DNA of 8,925 bases from Candidatus Aquicultor primus (GTDB taxonomy: Bacteria; Actinomycetota; Aquicultoria; Aquicultorales; Aquicultoraceae). Where the stretch lies: assembly GCA_001767575.1 (NCBI GenBank), contig MELI01000075.1, positions 24,947 to 33,871 of the forward strand, written 5' to 3'. The position numbers and the translations under genes were made by a program. The notes under the pieces are model-generated. The model saw nothing but the letters and a program-made list of their open reading frames with translations, did no database searches and was not told the DNA's origin. Below, piece after piece: positions 1-5,603 of the stretch. How positions within the stretch are numbered: position 1 is the first letter of the stretch; every line of letters begins with the position of its first letter.

Positions 1-230
1 ACGTTTTCTAGGCCGAGCCCGTAATGGGCGGCGATAAGGCCGCGTAGCTCGGTCGAGAACGGGTCGGGATAGCGATTATACGATATCCGGTCGAACTCGT
101 CCTTTATCTCATCTATAACCGATTGCGGCAGGTTATACGGGCTCTCGTTCGCTGCGAGCACTATGTCGGCCTCTACTTTTGGTAAGTGATATGGCTTGAT
201 GGCCGCGATGTGCGGGCGGGGACCGATCAT
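1..230 (-). CDS. hisC: Histidinol-phosphate aminotransferase, N-terminal part (runs off the left edge)
   Basis: This is the first 76 codons of a pyridoxal-phosphate aminotransferase that converts imidazole acetol-phosphate plus glutamate to histidinol phosphate in the cytoplasm. The visible protein starts MIGPRPHIAAIKPY, followed by an ANESPYNLP segment at about residues 26-34 and YNRYPDP at about 52-58. These are the N-terminal substrate and dimer-arm motifs typical of HisC. The PLP lysine and the rest of the fold lie outside the window. The start codon follows the hisD stop after one base (TAA-G-ATG), and a good Shine-Dalgarno (GGAGG) sits in the last hisD codons, so translation is probably coupled to hisD. 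The assignment rests on the motifs and on the hisD-hisC order. A related class-I aminotransferase is possible but much less likely. Confidence 0.9.
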   Translation of the reverse strand, partial: MIGPRPHIAAIKPYHLPKVEADIVLAANESPYNLPQSVIDEIKDEFDRISYNRYPDPFSTELRGLIAAHYGLGLEN

Positions 231-231
231 C

Positions 232-1512
232 TTATTCCTCCATGCGATATTCTATCGATTTTGCGTGCGCCCCCAGGCCTTCGCCGGTGGCGATGGTAAC
301 AGCCGCGTCCGCGACCATCCCAAGTGACTGCTTCGAAAAGCTCAGCACGCTCGATTTCTTTATGAACGTATCCACGCTCAGCGGTGAGTAAAACCTCGCG
401 GTTCCCCCGGTCGGCAAGACGTGGTTCGGGCCGGCGACATAATCGCCGACGGCTTCGGGCGTGTACGCGCCCAAGAATATGGCTCCGGCGTTTCTGACCA
501 TACCTAGCGCCTCCAGCGGATTATCTATCATCAGCTCGAGGTGCTCGGGTGCGATAATGTTGGAGAGGCGAATCGCTTCTTCGCGCGAGGCGACTAAGAA
601 TATCCGGCCGTTCTCCGTAAGCGATTTTGTAGCGATATCTTTGCGCTCAAGCCGCGCAAGCTGTATTTCCAGCGCTTCGACGACTTTCTGCGCCAGCGTC
701 TGGGAATCGGTTATCAGGATTGAAGAAGCGTCCGGGTCGTGCTCGGCTTGGGCGAGCAGGTCGGCGGCGATATAGGCCGGTTTCGCATTGGCGTCGGCTA
801 CGACTACGACCTCGCTCGGGCCCGCGAGCATGTCGATATTTACCGAGCCCACGACCATTTTCTTGGCAAGCGTTACGTAGATGTTGCCCGGGCCCGCGAT
901 GACATCGACCTTTTTGACCGATTCCGTGCCGAACGCGAGCGCCGCAATCGCCTGGGCGCCGCCTACTTTATAGACCTCGTCGACGCCGACCTCGGCGGCG
1001 GCTACGAGCACTTCGGCGCGTATCGCGCCGGGTACGACCATTGCTATCTCGTCGACACCGGCGACCTTGGCCGGAATCGCGTTCATCAGTACTGATGACG
1101 GATAAGCCGCCCGCCCGCCGGGCACATAGATGCCGGCGCGCTCAACCGGCCTGACCAGTTGGCCCAAGAATACCCCGTTCTCAACGGTAAACCAGGAGTT
1201 TTGCTTTTGCCTCTTGTGAAAAGCGGTAATGCGCTCCTTGGCTTCTTTTATGGCGCCCAAAAACTCGCTCTCGACTAAAGAGTATGCCGCATCGAACTCC
1301 TCGGCGCTAACGCGGACCGTCTCCGGCGTCAGCGATATCTTATCGAACTTTTCGGTATACGCAAAAAGCGCTTTGTCGCCGTCACGCGTTACGGTTTCGA
1401 TGATGTCGCGGACCGTCGCCTCGACATCCGGCCGTTCAAAAAGCGGCTTTGCCAGCAATTTGCGTGCGTCGAATTGGTCAAACCCCATTTTTAGTTCGAT
1501 TTGCTTCATCAT
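232..1512 (-). CDS. hisD: Histidinol dehydrogenase
   Basis: HisD catalyses the last two steps of histidine synthesis, oxidising L-histidinol through the aldehyde to L-histidine with two NAD+ and one zinc per site. The 426-residue length is normal (the E. coli enzyme has 434). Visible motifs are AGPGNIYVTLAKK (206-218), DMLAGPSE (227-234) and GPNHVLPTGG (361-370). Matched to the E. coli enzyme, the zinc ligands are Q255, H258, D357 and H416, and the catalytic pair is E323-H324, so it should be active. Two ATGs stand in tandem. The ribosome-binding sequence GGTGATC (1515-1521) is 2 nt from the first and 5 nt from the second, so the second (M2, at 1509) may be the real start. It is the first gene of the operon and is followed by hisC. 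Confidence 0.97.
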   Translation of the reverse strand: MMKQIELKMGFDQFDARKLLAKPLFERPDVEATVRDIIETVTRDGDKALFAYTEKFDKISLTPETVRVSAEEFDAAYSLVESEFLGAIKEAKERITAFHKRQKQNSWFTVENGVFLGQLVRPVERAGIYVPGGRAAYPSSVLMNAIPAKVAGVDEIAMVVPGAIRAEVLVAAAEVGVDEVYKVGGAQAIAALAFGTESVKKVDVIAGPGNIYVTLAKKMVVGSVNIDMLAGPSEVVVVADANAKPAYIAADLLAQAEHDPDASSILITDSQTLAQKVVEALEIQLARLERKDIATKSLTENGRIFLVASREEAIRLSNIIAPEHLELMIDNPLEALGMVRNAGAIFLGAYTPEAVGDYVAGPNHVLPTGGTARFYSPLSVDTFIKKSSVLSFSKQSLGMVADAAVTIATGEGLGAHAKSIEYRMEE

Positions 1513-1554
1513 TTGATCACCATTCTTAGATCCGGGTTTCGGGTCTTAAGGAGT

Positions 1555-1593
1555 CCGGTCGATTGCCGCGAATCCTAATCCCACCGGTTTTTT
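1555..1593 (+). terminator. Possible plus-sense intrinsic terminator opposite the his leader
   Basis: On the plus strand CCGGT and GATT (from 1555) pair with AATC and ACCGG (to 1587) in a broken 9-bp stem with a 12-base loop, directly followed by six T residues (1588-1593). No plus-strand gene lies upstream, so it could only act on antisense transcripts. The same pairing is available in the minus-strand leader RNA. The internal loop and large apical loop make it weak. Confidence 0.3.
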
Positions 1594-1608
1594 CAGCTTA
1601 TAAGGACT

Positions 1609-1639
1609 AAATAAAACTGCGGGTCATAACCCACAGTTT
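1609..1639 (-). terminator. Terminator-like hairpin in the his leader (possible attenuator)
   Basis: Read on the minus strand, AAACTGTGGGT and ACCCGCAGTTT form an 11-bp stem with a four-base TATG loop, followed by TATTT so that the exit strand is U-rich. The only non-Watson-Crick pair is a U-G wobble in the minus-strand RNA, which would be a C-A mismatch in plus-strand RNA, so the structure favours the minus sense. It lies about 30 nt after the predicted his transcription start. It could stop read-through from dnaE, attenuate the his operon, or do both. Confidence 0.5.
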
Positions 1640-1673
1640 AATACATCCGGCAAACCCCCGCTATACGCTTATT

Positions 1674-1702
1674 ATTATACTATATGAAAACGCTTTAGTA
1701 AA
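1674..1702 (-). promoter_or_regulatory. Sigma-A-type promoter for hisD-hisC
   Basis: On the minus strand TTTACT (1702-1697) and a perfect TATAAT (1679-1674) are separated by 17 bp, the optimal spacing. The surroundings are AT-rich. The predicted transcription start is near 1667. The promoter shows that the his genes need not depend on transcription from dnaE. Confidence 0.75.
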
Positions 1703-1829
1703 GTAAAGTATTAAAGTATGGGCAGCGCTTGCATTTGTGGTCTCAGTTGGCACCTTGAGCGCGCGGACATGAAGCCTATGGTACATCGAATTAGCAGTCT
1801 AGGCACCGGCCGGTAAACGCACCTCTCAC
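1703..1829. other. dnaE-his intergenic stretch without a recognised gene
   Basis: This is the part of the 317-bp gap between dnaE and hisD that lies upstream of the his promoter. It contains a palindrome ACCGGCCGGT (1805-1814) just after the dnaE stop, and two copies of GGTGCC on the minus strand. I see no T-tract terminator, tRNA or convincing small ORF. Confidence 0.5.
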
Positions 1830-4800
1830 CTACTCGATATTGACCGCGCCCTCACCGCAGAGTTCTTTGAGTTCGGCAAAGAGGCCGTTTTGAGGCGCGA
1901 TGTTATATTCCGGCGCCAGAGCGAGAATCGTCGGCTCGCCGCCGTTTTGCAGCTTTAAAAAGACCGGCACGGGGCCCGGCTGAGTGCGCAAAATCTCTTT
2001 CAGGCGTTCCGCGAATTGGGCCGTCATCATCGACTTCGATACCGTCAGCACGAGCGCCGAGTTTCCGTTGAGTTTCTTGCCATTGCTCGTGCCATTAATG
2101 GTACCATTGCTCGTTCCATTACTGGTACCATTTCCGTTGGGTTTTGCTTTGCGGCGGTTGGCGGCTTTTCCGCCGGTCTTCGCGTCGAATTCCCGTATCT
2201 CCAACGAGATGACCTTTATCTCATCCTCTTTTATATCGAGACGACCTTTTATCAGCACGATTTTGTCTTCGGCTATAATATCCTTGAACTTATCGTAAAC
2301 GGCCGGAAAGACTATAACCTCGACCGAGCCGTCCAAATCCTCTACGTTCAAGAAGAGCATCAGGTCGCCCTTCTTGGTGGTCAGCCTGGTGATTTTTGCG
2401 ATGATTCCGCCGACCCAGGCGACGGTCCCATCCTTCTGCTCTTTCAGTTCGGATGTGGAATACTCGGTCTGGTTCAAGAACTCGTCGGCGACACCGAGCA
2501 GCGGGTGGTCGGAGACGTATAACCCGAGCATCTCTTTCTCGTACAGGAGCAGCTCGGGCGTGTCGAACTCGGGAACGATGTCATCAATCGGGTCGTTGAC
2601 CGCTTCGGCGGTGCCGGAATCTCCGCTGTCCCCCAGGTCGAAAATGGTAAACTGCCCCGACGCCTTGTCTTTTTGGCTGCGTGCGCCAATCTCGACCGCT
2701 TTCTCAAATGTGAGAAGGAGCTGTCTGCGGCTGACCTTGCATGAGTCGAACGCGCCGCCCTTAATAAGGCTCTCAATGGTGCGCTTGTTGAGCGCGTTCG
2801 TATCGACGCGCCGGCAGTAATCATAAATCGAACGGAACAGCCCGTTCTCTTCGCGCTCGCGAATGATGGCTTCGATAACGCCCTCACCGACATTTCGCAC
2901 GGCGGAGAGGCCGAAACGGATAGCTTTACCCACGACCGTAAAATCGCGGTAACTTTCGTTGACGTCCGGCGGCAGTATCTCGGTACCCATGCGCCGGCAT
3001 TCGTTTATATACTGGGCCACCTTGTCTTTGTTGCCCATGATGCTGGTGAGAAGCGCCGCCATGAACTCGACCGGGTAGTTGGCCTTGAGCCACGCCGTCT
3101 GCCAGGAAATAGCCGCGTAGGCGGTGCTGTGGCTCTTGTTAAAGCCATAACCGGCAAAATGGACGATGAGGTCGAATATCTTGCCGGCCAGATTGGCGTC
3201 TACACCGTTGTCGACCGAGCCGCTGATGAATTTCTCGCGAAACTTAGCCAAGACCTCGGGGAGTTTCTTGCCCATCGCTTTGCGTAGGGTATCGCCCTCC
3301 CCCATCGAAAAACCCGCCATGGTGGAAGCGATGAGCATGACTTGTTCCTGATAGACCATGACCCCGTAGGTCTCTTTTAGAATAGGTTCGAGCATCGGGT
3401 GGAGGTGGCTTATCGGTTTACGGCCATGCTTGCGGTCGACAAAATCCTTGACCATTCCGGAGCCGAGCGGACCCGGTCGGTAGAGCGCCAGAAGCGCGAT
3501 GATATCGGTGAACGCGGTCGGCTGGAGGTCGCGCAGAAGCGCCCGCATCCCGGAGCTCTCAAGCTGAAAAACACCGGTGCTCTCGCCGCGCCTGAGTAAC
3601 TCATAAGTCGTCTCATCGCTCAGCGGCAATACGTCGATATCGATATCGACACCATGTATCATTTTTATGTTCTTAACGGCGTTGTCTATGACCGTGAGGG
3701 TCCTCAGTCCGAGAAAATCCATCTTCAGGAGGCCGATTTTCTCGATACAGCCCATGCTATATTGCGTAACTATCTCCGCGCCGCCTTTGCGCTGGATGGG
3801 AGTGCGGTTCGTCAGCTCCTGGTCGGCGATGACGACACCGGCGGCATGTATGGAATCCTGGCGCACCAGGCCTTCGAGATTCTTGGCCATATCGATGACG
3901 CGCTGCGTGAGTTCGTCGTTCTCATAGGCATCGCGCATCTCCTGCGACACTTTAAGCGCGGCGTCTATCGTCCATTGCCTGCCCTCGTGCAACCCGTCGG
4001 GAATTAATTTCGCGATTTTGTCGACCCGCCCGTAAGGGATATCGAAGACCCGCCCCGCGTCGCGAATCGCGGCTTTGGCCGCCATCGTACCAAAGGTGAT
4101 TATCTGAGCGACCCTGTCCTCACCGTATTTTTTCGTCACATAATCTATTACTTCCGGACGTCTTTCGAAGCAAAAATCGATATCGATATCGGGCAAACTT
4201 ATTCGCTCAGGGTTCAAAAACCGCTCGAAGAGCAGATTGTATTCCATCGGGTCGATATTTGTGATTTTCAGGCTATAGGCGACGATACTGCCGGCGGCGG
4301 AGCCACGCCCCGGCCCCACCTTTATATCATTTGATTTTGCGTAATTTACAAAATCATGAACAACAAGAAAGTAGCCGGGGAAACCCATCTGCTCGATGAC
4401 GCCGATCTCGTATTCGAGGCGCTCCCTGTGTGCTTCCGTCGGGTTCGGGTAGCGCTTTGCAAACCCTTCCCGACATAACTTTTCGAAATACTCGTCGACC
4501 GTGTAACCCTCGGGAATCTCATAGTTGGGCAGGAGATACTCCCCGAACTTTATCTCGACGTTGCAGCGGTCCGCGATGTTGCAGGTGTTTTGGAGTGCCT
4601 CGGGGCGGCCGGGAAATATCGCCGCCATCTCGGCGCCGCTTTTCAGGTAGAATTCGTCGGTCTCGAACTTCATCCGACCCGGCTCGGCCAGGGTTGAGCC
4701 GGTCTGGATACAGAGCAAGACATCGTGGGTCTGCGCGTCCGCCTGTTTCGTGTAGTGAATATCGTTTGTCGCGATTACGGGCAAACCCAGCTCGTCGGAG

Positions 4801-5375
4801 AGCTTGAACATGCCGACATTTACTTTTTTTTGCTCGGCAAGGCCGTGGTCCTGGACTTCGAGATAGAAGTTACCCTCGCCGAAAAGCTCATTGAAATAGA
4901 GCGCCTCTTCTTTGGCGGCCTCGTAGTTGTCCTGGTTGAGGTGGCGCGCGACCTGACCGGCCAGGCACGCCGACGCGGCTATCAGGCCGTCATGGTACTG
5001 CTCAAGAAGTTCTTTGTCGACACGTGGCTTATAGTAGAAGCCCTCGAAAAAGCTTAGAGCTACAAGCTTCATAAGGTTTCGGTAGCCTTGCTCGTTTTCG
5101 GCGAGCAGGAGCAGGTGCGTATATGACTCGGTGCTTCTCGTCTTCTCAAAACGGCTGCCGGGCGCTACGTATACCTCGCAGCCGATAATCGGTTTTATCC
5201 CCTGCTTTTGGGCTTCCTCGAAGAACTCGATGATGCCGTACATGACCCCGTGGTCGGTGAGCGCAATCGCGCTCATGCCAAGCTCTTTAGCTTTGCTGAC
5301 CAGCTCTTTTACGCGAGATGCCCCATCGAGCAGTGAAAACTCTGAGTGTGTATGTAGGTGGACGAAGTCTGCCAT
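1830..5375 (-). CDS. dnaE: DNA polymerase III subunit alpha (replicative polymerase)
   Basis: This 1181-residue protein is the catalytic subunit of the chromosomal replicase, a normal length for DnaE. The N-terminal PHP domain (about 1-210) keeps all nine expected metal ligands (H8, H10, D17, H42, E67, H87, C137, D205, H207). The polymerase core has GPGRGSAAGS (354-363), the catalytic PDIDIDF motif (395-401, metal ligands D398 and D400) and the third aspartate D553 in KMDFLGLRT. Helix-hairpin-helix sequence follows at about 800-880. QFTIF (908-912) is a good beta-clamp-binding motif, and an OB fold occupies about 984-1060. A low-complexity Asn-Gly-Thr linker (1080-1106) precedes a small C-terminal domain. 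AAGGAG lies four bases before the ATG. The gene has its own promoter and is transcribed away from the sensor gene. Confidence 0.98.
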   Translation of the reverse strand: MADFVHLHTHSEFSLLDGASRVKELVSKAKELGMSAIALTDHGVMYGIIEFFEEAQKQGIKPIIGCEVYVAPGSRFEKTRSTESYTHLLLLAENEQGYRNLMKLVALSFFEGFYYKPRVDKELLEQYHDGLIAASACLAGQVARHLNQDNYEAAKEEALYFNELFGEGNFYLEVQDHGLAEQKKVNVGMFKLSDELGLPVIATNDIHYTKQADAQTHDVLLCIQTGSTLAEPGRMKFETDEFYLKSGAEMAAIFPGRPEALQNTCNIADRCNVEIKFGEYLLPNYEIPEGYTVDEYFEKLCREGFAKRYPNPTEAHRERLEYEIGVIEQMGFPGYFLVVHDFVNYAKSNDIKVGPGRGSAAGSIVAYSLKITNIDPMEYNLLFERFLNPERISLPDIDIDFCFERRPEVIDYVTKKYGEDRVAQIITFGTMAAKAAIRDAGRVFDIPYGRVDKIAKLIPDGLHEGRQWTIDAALKVSQEMRDAYENDELTQRVIDMAKNLEGLVRQDSIHAAGVVIADQELTNRTPIQRKGGAEIVTQYSMGCIEKIGLLKMDFLGLRTLTVIDNAVKNIKMIHGVDIDIDVLPLSDETTYELLRRGESTGVFQLESSGMRALLRDLQPTAFTDIIALLALYRPGPLGSGMVKDFVDRKHGRKPISHLHPMLEPILKETYGVMVYQEQVMLIASTMAGFSMGEGDTLRKAMGKKLPEVLAKFREKFISGSVDNGVDANLAGKIFDLIVHFAGYGFNKSHSTAYAAISWQTAWLKANYPVEFMAALLTSIMGNKDKVAQYINECRRMGTEILPPDVNESYRDFTVVGKAIRFGLSAVRNVGEGVIEAIIREREENGLFRSIYDYCRRVDTNALNKRTIESLIKGGAFDSCKVSRRQLLLTFEKAVEIGARSQKDKASGQFTIFDLGDSGDSGTAEAVNDPIDDIVPEFDTPELLLYEKEMLGLYVSDHPLLGVADEFLNQTEYSTSELKEQKDGTVAWVGGIIAKITRLTTKKGDLMLFLNVEDLDGSVEVIVFPAVYDKFKDIIAEDKIVLIKGRLDIKEDEIKVISLEIREFDAKTGGKAANRRKAKPNGNGTSNGTSNGTINGTSNGKKLNGNSALVLTVSKSMMTAQFAERLKEILRTQPGPVPVFLKLQNGGEPTILALAPEYNIAPQNGLFAELKELCGEGAVNIE
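2058..2138 (-). repeat. Degenerate 12-bp tandem repeat in dnaE coding an NGT(S) linker
   Basis: Residues 1080-1106 of DnaE are built from repeated Asn-Gly-Thr-Ser/Ile units. In DNA this is a degenerate 12-bp unit of the type AATGGTACCAGT, with GGTACC occurring at least twice. It falls between the OB fold and the C-terminal domain, so it probably forms a flexible tether. Such a run could vary in length by slippage. Confidence 0.75.
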
Positions 5376-5414
5376 GCCGCTCCTTGCACTAGCCCGGTGT
5401 TGAAGTTTGAGTCA

Positions 5415-5442
5415 ATTATACCCCAGTGTGTGAAGGCGACAA
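5415..5442 (-). promoter_or_regulatory. dnaE promoter
   Basis: On the minus strand a perfect TATAAT (5420-5415) lies 16 bp downstream of TTGTCG (5442-5437), which matches four of six consensus -35 bases. The start would be near 5408, giving a leader of about 33 nt with AAGGAG before the dnaE ATG. The -35 box is one arm of the inverted repeat listed separately. Confidence 0.65.
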
Positions 5443-5464
5443 GGGCGCTTTATGCGCGTTGTCG
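5437..5464. repeat. Inverted repeat CGACAA-N16-TTGTCG over the dnaE -35 box
   Basis: The arms CGACAAGGGCGC (5437-5448) and GCGCGTTGTCG (5454-5464) pair as 6 bp plus 4 bp, with a 2x1 internal loop and a TTTAT centre. There is no T-run, so it is not a terminator. The left arm is the proposed -35 box of dnaE, a position typical of an operator for a dimeric regulator. No regulator is identified. Confidence 0.55.
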
Positions 5465-5603
5465 AAGATGACCAAGAACATAAAAACTCCGCCTAAACGC
5501 GCTTAACCTGCGTTCAAACATTGCGCCACCGTAATATTCCAGCGCAAATAAGCCGAAAAAAGAGATGACTTTATGTAAATAATATTTAGGAAATCACACG
5601 CGC
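5465..5603. other. Divergent intergenic region upstream of the sensor gene
   Basis: This is the rest of the 228-bp gap between dnaE and the Cache sensor gene. Its right half (about 5550-5590) is AT-rich, as expected for a promoter region. Apart from the inverted repeat at 5521-5547 and the weak -10-like sequence inside the sensor ORF, I found no strong promoter pair, RNA gene or small ORF. Confidence 0.5.
5521..5547. repeat. Inverted repeat TTGCGC-N15-GCGCAA
   Basis: Perfect 6-bp arms TTGCGC (5521-5526) and GCGCAA (5542-5547) flank a 15-bp spacer containing TAATATT. The centre is about 70 bp before the proposed sensor start, a plausible position for an upstream regulator site. Six-bp arms can arise by chance. 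Confidence 0.35.

Larger units (their letters stand above)
1512..1667 (-). promoter_or_regulatory. Structured 5' leader of the his operon
   Basis: About 155 nt separate the predicted transcription start from hisD. On the minus strand the leader holds the terminator-like hairpin listed separately. It also has a second potential stem (CCGGT pairing with ACCGG, GATT with AATC) and an AGTCC/GGACT pairing that competes for part of the second stem. I found no His-rich leader peptide and no T-box consensus. Regulatory function is inferred from length and pairing only. Confidence 0.4.

Noticed and set aside
739..1095. Long opposite-strand open frames inside hisD, dnaE and the DHS-like gene.
   Set aside because: They show no protein-family features or ribosome-binding sites and follow the codon bias of the real genes on the other strand.
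1540..1600. A T-box riboswitch in the his leader, suggested by a GGTGG...CGCGG similarity on the minus strand.
   Set aside because: The conserved T-box core (TGGNACCGCG) is not present, and no specifier stem is visible.
1661..1786. A 41-codon minus-strand ORF upstream of hisD with three scattered histidine codons, considered as a his leader peptide.
   Set aside because: It has no ribosome-binding site, its histidines are not clustered, and it overlaps the well-matched his promoter, so it would not be on the his transcript.
1717..1815. A tRNA-like stretch on the plus strand (a D-loop-like TCAGTTGGC) in the dnaE-his gap.
   Set aside because: No T-arm consensus, acceptor stem or anticodon stem can be assembled around it.
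1830..1868. A 12-codon ORF starting with GTG directly after the dnaE stop, on the minus strand near 1829-1791, with a CxxC ending.
   Set aside because: It is too short to distinguish from chance and has no supporting signal.
3630..4200. A direct repeat TCGATATCGATATCG at about 3634 and 4177.
   Set aside because: Both copies simply encode Asp-Ile runs (DIDID) in DnaE, one of them the catalytic motif.
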